DNA of 64,000 bases from Protaetiibacter sp. (GTDB lineage: Bacteria > Actinomycetota > Actinomycetes > Actinomycetales > Microbacteriaceae): positions 86,020 through 150,019 of the forward strand of contig JASLGG010000016.1 in assembly GCA_030150265.1 (NCBI GenBank), given 5' to 3'. Every line of letters starts with the position of its first letter. Position 1 is the first letter of the stretch. Position numbers and translations under genes: made by a program. The notes beneath the pieces are model-generated. The model was not told where the DNA came from and searched no databases. It worked only from the letters and a program-made list of their open reading frames with translations. Shown here one piece after another: positions 7,169 through 14,847 of the stretch.

Positions 7169-7927
7169 GTGATTGACAAACAGCAACCAAACGGTCAGGA
7201 AGTAGCCTACCTACGAGTTTCCACCAGAGATCAGAACCTGGACCGACAGCAAGAGATGGCCGACCGAGCCGACAAGGCATTTCCTGAAAAGGAGAGCGCC
7301 AAGGATCGGAAAGGTCGCCCCGAACTTAGAAGAGCGATCGACTACTGCCGCGACGGAGACACACTCGTAGTCTGGAGCGTTGACCGACTCGCACGCAGCA
7401 TCAGAGATCTGAGCGCCATCATCGATGAGCTACATGCCAAGGGTGTATCCGTCCGCTTTGAGAAGGATGGGCTGACCTTTGCTCCCGGCGAGCGGGCAAC
7501 CGCATCTCAGAAGCTCCAGTTGAACATCCTTGGCGTCTTCGCTGAGTTCGAGCGCGACATCTCGAGGGAGCGACAAGCCGAAGGGATCATTGAAGCCAAG
7601 AAGAAAGGTGTCTACAAGAACCGCAAGAAGAGCTGGGCACTCACTGCCGAGCAGATCGAGGCGGCACGGAACAGGATAGCTCTGAAAGTTCCTGTGGCAG
7701 TTGTTGCCCGGGATCTCGGCGTATCCCGTCCAACGCTTTACAAGGCGCTGAGCGACGAGAGCTACGGATCACAGCCCGATGCTGCCGCAATCGATGCAGC
7801 TCTTCGAGCTGATGAGTCCGAGTATCGCCAAGAAGTCAATGAGCGCCTGGAGGCAGAGATGGCGCGTGTTAGCCAAGAGTACGGACTTGTGGATGCGCAG
7901 GAGGAAGGCGCTGATGGGTCGGCGTGA
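7169..7927 (+). CDS. Small serine recombinase (resolvase/invertase family)
   Basis: This 252-residue recombinase cuts and rejoins DNA through a 5'-phosphoserine link. GTG 7169 is chosen as start because AAAGGAG (7155-7161) stands 7 nt before it; the frame is open to 7112. The catalytic motif YLRVSTRDQNLDRQ carries the nucleophile Ser18. The later motif VVWSVDRLARS and the E-helix FAEFERDISRERQ are intact. A helix-turn-helix (VAVVARDLGVSRPTLYKAL) lies near residues 175-195. A charged tail of about 55 residues follows that is longer than in Tn3 resolvases. It may resolve multimers or integrate the element; it is too short for a large serine integrase. Possible recombination sites lie in the 120 bp upstream, which include TTGGT-GTAAAT-ACCAA at 7049-7064. 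Confidence 0.9.
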   Translation: MIDKQQPNGQEVAYLRVSTRDQNLDRQQEMADRADKAFPEKESAKDRKGRPELRRAIDYCRDGDTLVVWSVDRLARSIRDLSAIIDELHAKGVSVRFEKDGLTFAPGERATASQKLQLNILGVFAEFERDISRERQAEGIIEAKKKGVYKNRKKSWALTAEQIEAARNRIALKVPVAVVARDLGVSRPTLYKALSDESYGSQPDAAAIDAALRADESEYRQEVNERLEAEMARVSQEYGLVDAQEEGADGSA

Positions 7928-8006
7928 GCGAGACTATACGAAAGATCGGCCTTGGGTTGACTACCTGTTGGAAGGGCTGTCCTGGTTGCTGATCCTGTTC
8001 CGCTGA
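7914..8006 (+). CDS. Very small protein overlapping the recombinase end
   Basis: A 30-residue frame starts at ATG 7914, overlapping the recombinase stop by 14 nt, with AGGAGGAAGG a few bases before it. The sequence is MGRRERDYTKDRPWVDYLLE followed by a hydrophobic end (GLSWLLILFR). The good ribosome-binding site and the amphipathic then hydrophobic layout fit a small membrane peptide. It could also be chance. Confidence 0.35.
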   Translation: MGRRERDYTKDRPWVDYLLEGLSWLLILFR

Positions 8007-8016
8007 CCACAACCGG

Positions 8017-8052
8017 AAGGCCGGGGATCATCATTCGATCCCCGGCCTTCTT
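8017..8052. terminator. Strong terminator at the end of the recombinase unit
   Basis: AAGGCCGGGGATC (8017-8029) pairs perfectly with GATCCCCGGCCTT (8037-8049) around a 7-nt loop, followed by CTTC. The preceding AACC and following T-rich bases make it weakly bidirectional, facing the convergent monooxygenase gene. Confidence 0.88.
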
Positions 8053-8136
8053 CATATGTCCATAGCCCGTAGCCTGCGATCTGAGCCCGTTTCAAGCCTC
8101 CGTCGCATCATCCTGCGTTTGTGCTGGGAGATGGGC

Positions 8137-9198
8137 TTAGATCGCGTATCCCTCGACCGGTCCCTCGGTGTTCGGCTTCCAGCCGAGGGCAGGGGCAACA
8201 TGCGTTGCGAACGATTCCAGGACATGTATATTATAAGCAACACCTAACTGGTTCGGCACTGTGAGGAGCACGGTGTCCGCGGCCGCGATCGCCTCGTCCT
8301 CGCGCAGCTGCTCGACCAGCGCATCCGGCTCGGCGGCGTAGCTGCGACCGAACACCGCCCGGAAGTCGTCGATGGCGCCGAACTGATCCCGGTCGTCGCG
8401 CTGGCCGCCGCCGAAGTAGGCGCGGTCGCGGTCGTCCACGAGGGCGAAGATCGAGCGGCTCACCGAGACGCGCGGCTCTCGCCCGTGCTCCGCATCCGCC
8501 CACGCCGCGCGGAACGCCTCGATCTGCTTGCGCTGCTGCACGTGGAACGGCTCGCCCGTCTCGTCGGTCTTGAGGGTCGAGCTCATGAGGTTCATGCCCT
8601 GCTCGCCCGCCCACACCGCGGTCGCGTCGGATGCGGCACCCCACCAGATCCGGTCGCGCAGCCCCGGCGACTGCGGTTCGATGCCGAGCGGCCCCGGATG
8701 CGCGTTCGGGAACATGGGGCGCGGGTTCGGCTCGGCGAAGCGCGCGCCGTCGATCACCTTGAGGAACACCTCGGTGTTGGCGCGGGCCACATCCGCCATC
8801 GTCTGCCCTTCGGGGGCGCCGTAGCCGAAGTAGCGCCAGCCGTCGACCACCTGCTCGGGTGAGCCGCGGCTCACTCCGAGCTGCAGGCGGCCGCCCGCGA
8901 TGAGGTCGGCGGCGCCCGCGTCCTCGGCCATGTACAGGGGGTTCTCGTAGCGCATGTCGATGACGCCTGTGCCGATCTCGATGCGGCTCGTGCGGGCGCC
9001 GATCGCGGCGAGCAGCGGGAACGGGCTCGCCAGCTGGTGCGCGTAGTGGTGCACGCGGAAGTAGGCGCCGTCGGCCCCCAGCTCCTCCGCGGCGACCGCG
9101 AGGTCGATCGACTGCAGCAGCACATCGGACGCCGAGCGCGCCTCGGAGCCGGGGGAGGCCGACCAGTGGCCGAAGGAGAGGAACCCGATCTTCTTCAT
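8137..9198 (-). CDS. Luciferase-like flavin-dependent monooxygenase
   Basis: This 353-residue member of the LLM (bacterial luciferase-like) family oxidises small organic substrates with reduced flavin and O2. The start ATG 9198 (MKKIGFLSFGHW) has GGAG at 9205-9208; the longer frame to 9231 has no ribosome-binding site. Family signatures are the N-terminal beta strand, EELGADGAYFRVHHYAHQ, GTGVIDMRYENPLYMAEDAGAADLIAGGRLQLGVSRGSPEQV, and the end VPNQLGVAYNIHVLESFATHVAPALGW. The last 40 codons change sharply in base composition (TTA, TAT, AAT, ATA and CAT codons around 8226-8250). This indicates that the 3' end may have been supplied by the integrated element. Confidence 0.88.
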   Translation of the reverse strand: MKKIGFLSFGHWSASPGSEARSASDVLLQSIDLAVAAEELGADGAYFRVHHYAHQLASPFPLLAAIGARTSRIEIGTGVIDMRYENPLYMAEDAGAADLIAGGRLQLGVSRGSPEQVVDGWRYFGYGAPEGQTMADVARANTEVFLKVIDGARFAEPNPRPMFPNAHPGPLGIEPQSPGLRDRIWWGAASDATAVWAGEQGMNLMSSTLKTDETGEPFHVQQRKQIEAFRAAWADAEHGREPRVSVSRSIFALVDDRDRAYFGGGQRDDRDQFGAIDDFRAVFGRSYAAEPDALVEQLREDEAIAAADTVLLTVPNQLGVAYNIHVLESFATHVAPALGWKPNTEGPVEGYAI

Positions 9199-9250
9199 GT
9201 GTGCTCCAACGTATGCGGATGCATGGATCATTCCCGTGCGCGGTCACCGG

Positions 9251-10111
9251 TCACCCGGGCAGGCGCAGCAGAGCCCCCGGATGCGCGACCGTCGCGGCCG
9301 CGATCTCCATCGCGCGCTCGAGGGCGTCGAACCAGTCGATGTCGCCCACACCGGTGGTCGCGATCTCGGCGAGCACCGAGGCGAAGACGGCGTCGCCGGC
9401 GCCCAGGGTGTCGACCACCTCATCCGGGATCGCGAGCGCGGGATGCCGCCACCGGGCGTCGCCGACCCGCACGCTCGCGCCGTCGTCGCCCTCGGTCGCG
9501 AGCACGTAGGGATAGCGGGCGAGCAGCCGCGGGGCGACCGCGGCGATCGGCTCGCCGTAGAGCAGCCGGGTGTCGTCGTCGCCGAGCTTGAGGAGCTGCG
9601 CGGTGCCGCCGAAGCTCTCGAGTCCCGCGCGGAAGGCGTCTCGGTCGAGGAGGAGGCCATCGCGTGGGTTCGGGTCGACCGCGACGAACGGGCGGCCATC
9701 GACGGCGTCGGCCAGCAGCTCGAGCTGCGGCGGCACGTCGAAGGGGAAGCCGCTGACGGCGACGACCGCGGCATCCGCGATCGCCGCGCGCTGGGTGTCG
9801 TCGAAGCCGATGGCGCGGCCCCTCATCGACTCGGCGAAGGTGCGGGCGCCCCCGTGCTCGGTGCGCGCCACGCCGGTGCCCGCCGAGGTGAGGGTGGGCA
9901 GCAGCTCGACGCCGAAGTCGGCCAGGTGCCCGCGGATGAGGGCGCCGTCGAGGTCGTCGCCGATCATCGCGACGAGCGTTGCGGGGACGCCGAGCACGCT
10001 GAGCCCCGTGGCGACGTTGAGTGCCGAGCCGCCCACCTGGTGGCTCGTGCCCCGCTCGTCGACGAGCTCGTCGATGAGGGCGTCGCCGATGACCACCACG
10101 CGTGCGGACAT
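9251..10111 (-). CDS. PfkB-family sugar kinase
   Basis: This 286-residue carbohydrate or nucleoside kinase is of the ribokinase fold. The N-terminus VVVIGDALIDELVDE and the glycine pair in GGSALNVATGLSVLG form the PfkB signature 1. DTLGAGDAVFASVLAE near residue 240 is signature 2, with the catalytic Asp in GAGD. It lies 9 bp downstream of the dihydrofolate-reductase-like gene and in the same direction, so the two may share a transcript. The substrate is not evident; the protein is slightly shorter than typical ribokinases (about 305 residues). Confidence 0.85.
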   Translation of the reverse strand: MSARVVVIGDALIDELVDERGTSHQVGGSALNVATGLSVLGVPATLVAMIGDDLDGALIRGHLADFGVELLPTLTSAGTGVARTEHGGARTFAESMRGRAIGFDDTQRAAIADAAVVAVSGFPFDVPPQLELLADAVDGRPFVAVDPNPRDGLLLDRDAFRAGLESFGGTAQLLKLGDDDTRLLYGEPIAAVAPRLLARYPYVLATEGDDGASVRVGDARWRHPALAIPDEVVDTLGAGDAVFASVLAEIATTGVGDIDWFDALERAMEIAAATVAHPGALLRLPG

Positions 10112-10120
10112 GGGTTCAGG

Positions 10121-10684
10121 CTATGCGCTGGGTGGCCGCACCTCGTACACCGCGCGCACGAACTGGCCGACGGGCCGCGCCTCCACGAGGTGGAGACGGT
10201 CGGACTCGAGACGTCGCGGGAAGAGCGGCGCGCCCCCGCCGAGCGTGACGGGCGCGATCGTCACGGCGAGCTCGTCGAGCGCGCCCGCGTCGAGGAACTG
10301 CCCCGCGAGGTCGCCGCCGCCGATCACCCAGACGTCGCCGTCGCCGGCTGCCTCGCGGATCGCGGGCAGCGCATCCGCGACAGGGGAGTCCACGAAGCGC
10401 ACGTCGGCGCCCGCGGGGACGGGAAGGGTGCGGCTCGTGAAGACGAACACGACGGCCGCCTGGAAGAACTCCTGCCACTTCTCCGGATGCGCGAGCATCT
10501 CGCTCTCCCGCAGCAGCCACTCGTAGGTGGTGGAGCCCATCACCTGCGCGGCGGCGTCGGGCGTGGCGATCTCCCGCTCGGCGTCGCTCGAGCCGGGCAC
10601 GGCGAACAGCCAGGCGAGGGAATCGTGTACATCGGCGATCCAGCCGTCGATCGTCGTGGCGGTGTCGAAGCGGATGCGTCCCAT
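10121..10684 (-). CDS. RibD C-terminal/dihydrofolate-reductase-like protein
   Basis: This 187-residue NADPH-dependent reductase-like protein is of the RibD_C family. MGRIRFDTATTIDGWIAD matches the family N-terminus, ending in a DG pair; VMGSTTYEW is the second conserved block. VWVIGGGDLAGQFLDAGALDELAVTIAPVTLGGGAPLFPRR is the cofactor-binding and C-terminal signature. These stand-alone proteins are common in actinobacteria and rarely act in riboflavin synthesis. The true substrate is unknown. Confidence 0.85.
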   Translation of the reverse strand: MGRIRFDTATTIDGWIADVHDSLAWLFAVPGSSDAEREIATPDAAAQVMGSTTYEWLLRESEMLAHPEKWQEFFQAAVVFVFTSRTLPVPAGADVRFVDSPVADALPAIREAAGDGDVWVIGGGDLAGQFLDAGALDELAVTIAPVTLGGGAPLFPRRLESDRLHLVEARPVGQFVRAVYEVRPPSA

Positions 10685-10723
10685 GCGCCCGAGGCTACGT
10701 GCGGCCTCCGACGCCGTCGCCCC

Positions 10724-10759
10724 GTTGGTTGAGTAGCGCCGCAGGCGCGTGTCGAAACC
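10724..10759. repeat. Partly palindromic intergenic repeat
   Basis: The sequence GTTGGTTGAGTAGCGCC-GCA-GGCGCGTGTCGAAACC has complementary ends (GGTT/AACC) and a GCGCC/GGCGC core. It has the look of a dispersed intergenic element of this bacterial family, but only one copy is visible in this window. Confidence 0.4.
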
Positions 10760-10812
10760 GCCGCTAGGATCGTCACGCCTCCTTCAGCCTCGCGCCGTAG
10801 GGAAGGAGAATC

Positions 10813-11340
10813 ATGTCCGCCACCCCCGCATCCGCCCCCGACGACGCCCTCGCCCGGCTGCCGCACGATCCGGACGTCGAGGTCGCCGAGTCGCCCACGG
10901 GCGCGGCGGCACCCGTGCACCTGCGGCCGGCGTTCCTCGCGGTTGTCTTCGCGGGCGGCGCCCTCGGCACGGCGGCGCGCGAGGGGCTCGGTCTCGTGCT
11001 GCCCTCCGCCGGTGGCGTGCCGTGGGCGGTGCTCGCCGCGAACCTGACGGGCGCCTTCCTGCTCGGGGTGCTGCTCGAGGCGCTCGTGCGCCGCGGGCCC
11101 GACCACGGCATCCGACGCACCCTGCGCCTGCTGCTCGGCACGGGCTTCATGGGCGGCTTCACGACCTACAGCGCGCTCGCGGCCGACACGGCGGCGCTGT
11201 TCGGCGACGGACGCGGCTGGCTCGGCGCCGGCTACGCGCTCGGCACGGTGCTCGTGGGCGCGGTCGCAACCGCTGCCGGCATCCTGCTCGCGGCGGCGGC
11301 GCACCGGGCACGCGCCGGGGTCGGGGAGGCGACCGGATGA
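10813..11340 (+). CDS. crcB: Fluoride channel subunit, Fluc/CrcB family (first of pair)
   Basis: This 175-residue membrane protein exports fluoride ions as part of a dimeric channel. A GGAAGGAG-type ribosome-binding site precedes ATG 10813. An N-terminal extension of about 40 polar residues is followed by four membrane segments. Family motifs are GGALGTAAREGLG (segment 1), NLTGAFLLGVLLE (segment 2) and GTGFMGGFTTYSALAADT (segment 3 with the polar TTxS track). The stop overlaps the ATG of a second, shorter crcB (ATGA at 11337-11340). Paired genes usually form heterodimers. No fluoride riboswitch is recognisable in the 128 bp upstream. Confidence 0.92.
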   Translation: MSATPASAPDDALARLPHDPDVEVAESPTGAAAPVHLRPAFLAVVFAGGALGTAAREGLGLVLPSAGGVPWAVLAANLTGAFLLGVLLEALVRRGPDHGIRRTLRLLLGTGFMGGFTTYSALAADTAALFGDGRGWLGAGYALGTVLVGAVATAAGILLAAAAHRARAGVGEATG

Positions 11341-11720
11341 CGCCGCTGCTGTTCGCGGTCGTCGCGGTGGCGGGCGGCGTGGGCGCGGTGGCGCGCTTCG
11401 CGCTCGACGGCGCGATCCGCTCGCGCGCGGGCACCCGGATGCCGTGGGGCACGCTCGCGATCAACCTCTCGGGCTCGCTCCTGCTGGGGCTGCTCGTCGG
11501 GCTCGTCGGCGCGGGTGTGCTCGCGGGGGAGTGGCAGTGGGCGCTCGGCACGGGCTTCCTCGGGGGCTACACGACCTTCTCGACGGCGAGCTTCGAGACG
11601 GTGCGGATGCTGCAGGAGCGGCGGTTCGGTGCGGGTCTGCTCAACGGGCTCGGCCAGCTCGTCGCGGCGACGGCGCTCGCGGGGCTCGGGCTGTGGCTCG
11701 GCTCCCTCGCGGCGGGGTGA
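11337..11720 (+). CDS. crcB: Fluoride channel subunit, Fluc/CrcB family (second of pair)
   Basis: This 127-residue partner of the upstream CrcB starts at ATG 11337 inside the previous stop codon. It has four membrane segments with GGVGAVARFALDG, NLSGSLLLGLLVG and GTGFLGGYTTFSTASFETV, the last being the conserved pore motif. It is of standard length for the family and lacks the N-terminal extension of its partner. Translational coupling supports equal amounts of the two chains. Confidence 0.92.
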   Translation: MTPLLFAVVAVAGGVGAVARFALDGAIRSRAGTRMPWGTLAINLSGSLLLGLLVGLVGAGVLAGEWQWALGTGFLGGYTTFSTASFETVRMLQERRFGAGLLNGLGQLVAATALAGLGLWLGSLAAG

Positions 11721-11723
11721 GAC

Positions 11724-11981
11724 TCAGGGCCGATACACGTCGCGGCGGTGCCCGACGGCGACGACGACCACCAACAGCACCCCGTCGTCGATCGTGTACA
11801 GGATCCGGTAGTCGCCGACGCGCACCCGGTAGCCGTCGCGCCCCTGCATCCTCCGTGCGGCAGGTGGACGAGGGTCCTCGGCGATCAGCCTTATCGCGCC
11901 CAGGATCCGGCCGCGTTGCTGCGGGTGGATACGGCGAAGTGCGCGCGCCGCGGAGGGAAGTACTTCGATGCGGTAGCTCAC
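11724..11981 (-). CDS. RelE/ParE-family toxin
   Basis: This 85-residue protein has the RelE fold pattern: YRIEVLPSAARALRRIHPQQRGRI, then GRDGYRVRVGDYRILYTIDDGVLLVVVVAVGHRRDVYR. The basic residues and the C-terminal HRRDVY block match ribosome-dependent mRNA endonucleases of this family. It starts 10 bp after the antitoxin stop and is expected to be neutralised by it. It ends 3 bp from the convergent crcB gene. Confidence 0.88.
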   Translation of the reverse strand: MSYRIEVLPSAARALRRIHPQQRGRILGAIRLIAEDPRPPAARRMQGRDGYRVRVGDYRILYTIDDGVLLVVVVAVGHRRDVYRP

Positions 11982-11991
11982 GGGGCTGGCG

Positions 11992-12237
11992 TCACCATCC
12001 GAGGTCGGCCTTCACCTGTTCCCAGGGGATCGGTTCTCCGCCTTCGGCGATTGCGGCATCGAAGGCGCGTACGTCGTCCTGCTCCTCGAGCGCGTCGACG
12101 AGTCGGTCGTACCGCTCGGGGCTGACGATCACGGCCTGCGTCTTGCCGTGGCGGGTGACGAACACGGCTTCTGTGCGCGCCCGTTCGATGACCTCCGGGA
12201 GGGTCGCGCGTGCGTCGGAGACGGAGATCTCGGCCAT
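11992..12237 (-). CDS. Phd/YefM-family antitoxin
   Basis: This 81-residue antitoxin starts at ATG 12237 (MAEISVSDARATLPEVIERA, the typical Phd N-terminus that dimerises and binds DNA). The frame is open to 12273, but TACGAT (12249-12244) lies six bases before ATG 12237 as a -10 box, giving a leaderless message. The middle VFVTRHGKTQAVIVSPERYDRL is the family core, and the acidic C-terminus binds the toxin. An inverted repeat covers the promoter and indicates self-repression. Confidence 0.88.
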   Translation of the reverse strand: MAEISVSDARATLPEVIERARTEAVFVTRHGKTQAVIVSPERYDRLVDALEEQDDVRAFDAAIAEGGEPIPWEQVKADLGW

Positions 12238-12243
12238 GCCAAG

Positions 12244-12271
12244 ATCGTACAAGTCAGTCATTATTTTGTAC
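12244..12271 (-). promoter_or_regulatory. Toxin-antitoxin promoter with operator repeat
   Basis: GTACAA (12247-12252) and TTGTAC (12266-12271) form a 6-bp inverted repeat with 13-bp spacing. The left arm overlaps the -10 box TACGAT read on the minus strand. This fits binding by the antitoxin dimer. It also overlaps the stop of the upstream DUF4192 gene (12254). Confidence 0.55.
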
Positions 12272-13435
12272 ATGATCGGCTCTGGTTGCCTGGAATGCCC
12301 ACTGCGGCATGCCCGAGTCGAGCAGCCAGCCGAGCGTCTCCACCATCCGCAATTCGGGGTCGCAGTCGCGCGCGAGCTCGCGCATATGGTGGGCGGCCGT
12401 CAGGGACCCACGCGCCCACAGCATCCAGGTCAACACGCAGAGGGTGCCTGCGCGGCGCCGGCGCGGTGCGTGCGCGGCCACCCTCCGCAGCACCTCGATC
12501 GCGCGGGTGAGGCGCTCGGGGTCGGGCCGTCGCTGCGATCGGCCGATCATGAACAGCTCGTCGTCGTGCTGCTCCCCGCTTGCGATGCGTCGCAGTGCCT
12601 GCTCGTCGAAGCCCGCGCCGGTCTCCTCGCGGGCGCGGATGCTCTCGAGCGAACGTTCGAGGGTCGCCTCGCCGAGCTCGCGCCCGCCGGCGAGCGCGTG
12701 CAGCAGCACGTCGCGGTGGGCGGGCACGTGCGCGGTCGTGATGATCTCGGCGAGGAGCTGTGCGCCGAGTTGGGCTGGGGGTGCCTTCAACATCTGCTCG
12801 GCCAGCCCCACCGGGTCCGGGCCGACCTCGTGCTCGAGGCCGAACGCGTCGATGCGCACGCCCAGGTAGCCGAGATCGGCCTCCGCCTGCGCCACCAGCC
12901 GTGCGATCCGCGAGTCGGCCGCCGGGAGCTCGTTCCACGACGCGATGTCGTGGATCTCGTCGGAGACGAACGCCGCCTCGAGCGCCATGCGGCTTTCGAT
13001 GATCTCCGAGAGCGGATGGCCGCCCACGGGCCGACCCGGATCGAGGTAGCTCGCCCATCCGTCGGATGCGACACACGCGGCCTCCTTCAGCTGCATCCCG
13101 GTGCGGCGCAGTCTGGGTGCGAGGGCGCGCCAGAGGTCGAGGTGCGGGATGCCGCGGCGCGAGGCGAAGGAGTCGTCGGTGTAGACGACGTAGGCGAGCT
13201 CGTCGCAGTCGGGCATCTGCTGCAGCAGGTCGATGATCGTCTGCGCGATGGCGCGGAAGGAGCTCGTGGTCGAGGCGCGCGGCAGATCCATCCGCATCGC
13301 TCCGCGCGAGCGTTTGCCCGTGAAGGGGATCACGACGATGCTGTTGCGCGCCGTGAAGCCGCAGATCGCGGGGATCGAGGCGAGTAGATCGGCGGCAGTC
13401 GAGGATCGGAGGATGGTCGGTTCGGCAAGCGTCAT
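12254..13435 (-). CDS. DUF4192-family protein
   Basis: This is a protein of about 393 residues from ATG 13435 (MTLAEPTILRSSTAADLLASIPAICGF); the frame is open to 13573 but the extra part looks non-coding. The first 130 residues match DUF4192: DLLASIPAICGFTARNSIVVIPF, a basic loop, MRMDLPRA and ELAYVVYTDDSF. The rest is helical. DUF4192 is restricted to actinobacteria and its function is unknown. It stands alone, head to head with the exonuclease gene. Confidence 0.8.
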   Translation of the reverse strand: MTLAEPTILRSSTAADLLASIPAICGFTARNSIVVIPFTGKRSRGAMRMDLPRASTTSSFRAIAQTIIDLLQQMPDCDELAYVVYTDDSFASRRGIPHLDLWRALAPRLRRTGMQLKEAACVASDGWASYLDPGRPVGGHPLSEIIESRMALEAAFVSDEIHDIASWNELPAADSRIARLVAQAEADLGYLGVRIDAFGLEHEVGPDPVGLAEQMLKAPPAQLGAQLLAEIITTAHVPAHRDVLLHALAGGRELGEATLERSLESIRAREETGAGFDEQALRRIASGEQHDDELFMIGRSQRRPDPERLTRAIEVLRRVAAHAPRRRRAGTLCVLTWMLWARGSLTAAHHMRELARDCDPELRMVETLGWLLDSGMPQWAFQATRADHVQNND

Positions 13436-13605
13436 GCCGCTCAGGATGGTCGAGGCGCACCGTCGCCGCGACCGCCGAGCCCGCTTCGGTGGAGAACTCG
13501 CAATCCGCCGCGCATGTGGATGACTTCGCGCCGAGTGCCACCAGAACGGGGATGTGTCTTCCGTCGTCGGCATTCCCTACGCTCGCCTCAACCCGAGGAG
13601 GATGC

Positions 13606-14844
13606 ATGTCTGGACCCGGCTTCGCCGTCATCGATCTGGAGACCACCGGCCTCTTTCCCGGCGGCCACGACCGCATCGTCGAACTCGCCGTCGTGCACGT
13701 TGACGACCACGGTCTCATCACCGGCAGCTGGGAGACGCTGCTCAACCCGGGGCGCGACCTCGGGCCGCAGCAGATCCACGGCATCCGTGCGGCCGACATC
13801 CTGGATGCGCCGACCTTCGCGGAGGTCGTGCCGCAGCTCGTCGAGCTGCTCGCGGGGCGGGTGCCCGTGGCCCACAACGCGCGCTTCGACTCCGGCTTCC
13901 TGTTCGCCGAGCTGGAGGCGGCGGGCGTCGAGCTGTGGCAGCGCCCAGAGTTCCTGTGCACGATGCTGCTTGCGCGCGACTACCTGCCGGGCTCGGGGCG
14001 GGCGCTCGCCGACTGCTGCGACGCGTTCGACATCCCGCTCGACGGCGCGCACCGCGCGGGTGCCGACGCCCTCGCGACGGCGAGCCTGCTGTCTGCGTAC
14101 ATGGCGGCCGACCCGAACACCTCGCTCTGGTTCGAGGCGCTCGAGCGTGCGTCGACGTTCGGCTGGCCTCCGGTTCCGGATGTCGAGGTGACGCGCGCCT
14201 GGCGCGCCCGGCCCGACGCGGTCGCCGAGATCACGGCGGCGACCTTCCTCGAGCGCATCACCCGTAAGCTGCCGGAGTTCGCAGGCCCCACCGAGCAGGC
14301 CGAGTACCTCGCAATGCTCGACCGCGCCCTCATCGACCGTCATATCTCGGCGACCGAGGCGCACGCGCTCGTGGCGCTCACGGAGGAGCTCGGCATCGAC
14401 CGCACCACGGTCGTGGTCCTGCATCGCCGATACTTCGACGACCTCGCCGCCGTCGCTTGGGCGGACGGGGAGCTGACGGATGCCGAGCTCGCCGACCTGG
14501 TGGCGGTCGCCGACCTGCTCGACATCCCGACGGATGCGATCGGTGAGGCGACGGATGCGTCGCGCTGGGTTGCGGCAGCGGCATCCGCTGAGTCGTCGGC
14601 GCACGTGTTCTCGCTCATGCCGGGAGACCTCGTGGTGCTGACGGGGGAGATGACCCTGCCCCGCGCCGCCATCGAACTCGAACTCGTTTCGCGCGGCTAC
14701 ACGCCTTGGCCCGCGGTGACGAAGAAGGTCGCGCTCGTGGTGGCGGCCGACCCGGACTCGCTCTCGGGCAAGGCGCGGAAGGCGCGTGACTACGGGATCC
14801 CCGTGGTGGGGGAGAGCGCGTTGTGGGGGTTGCTCGGGACATGA
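13606..14844 (+). CDS. DnaQ-like 3'-5' exonuclease with TerB-like and BRCT domains
   Basis: This 412-residue protein starts at ATG 13606 with AGGAGG at 13594-13599. Residues 5-170 are a DEDDh exonuclease: FAVIDLETTG with Asp10 and Glu12, PVAHNARFDSGFL, and HRAGADALAT with the catalytic His and Asp. Residues about 230-305 resemble a TerB-like helical domain (LVALTEELGIDRTTV, AVAWADGELTDAEL). The C-terminal 90 residues are a BRCT domain (DLVVLTGEMTLPRAAIELELVSRGY, VALVVAADPDSLSGKARKARDYGIPVV). Such proteins act in DNA repair or proofreading. The downstream helicase gene begins 4 bp after its stop, so the two are likely one operon. Confidence 0.88.
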   Translation: MSGPGFAVIDLETTGLFPGGHDRIVELAVVHVDDHGLITGSWETLLNPGRDLGPQQIHGIRAADILDAPTFAEVVPQLVELLAGRVPVAHNARFDSGFLFAELEAAGVELWQRPEFLCTMLLARDYLPGSGRALADCCDAFDIPLDGAHRAGADALATASLLSAYMAADPNTSLWFEALERASTFGWPPVPDVEVTRAWRARPDAVAEITAATFLERITRKLPEFAGPTEQAEYLAMLDRALIDRHISATEAHALVALTEELGIDRTTVVVLHRRYFDDLAAVAWADGELTDAELADLVAVADLLDIPTDAIGEATDASRWVAAAASAESSAHVFSLMPGDLVVLTGEMTLPRAAIELELVSRGYTPWPAVTKKVALVVAADPDSLSGKARKARDYGIPVVGESALWGLLGT

Positions 14845-14847
14845 CCG

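Larger units (their letters stand above)
1..8260. mobile_element. Integrated CRESS-Rep element, left end outside the window
   Basis: The whole stretch has visibly lower G+C than the rest, uses AT-ending codons freely, and carries only plasmid- or virus-like genes. These include a CRESS-type Rep, a replication-relaxation-like protein, a serine recombinase, small orphan proteins and two exported proteins. The 8-mer GTGTCGCA recurs at 1668, 4645, 4700, 4719, 6925 and 6998, and inverted at 4623. The right boundary is inferred to lie near 8245-8262, inside the 3' end of the flavin monooxygenase gene, where codon use changes abruptly. The left end is not seen. No capsid, relaxase, type IV secretion or resistance gene is visible here. 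The element could be an integrated plasmid, a defective provirus or a mobilisable island. Confidence 0.8.

Noticed and set aside
1..8260. A capsid gene in the CRESS element
   Set aside because: None of the visible proteins shows a recognisable jelly-roll capsid pattern or an arginine-rich N-terminus. The left end is outside the window, so the question stays open.
10685..10812. A fluoride riboswitch before the crcB pair
   Set aside because: I could not find the conserved pseudoknot pattern of the crcB motif in these 128 bp; only a partly palindromic repeat is present.
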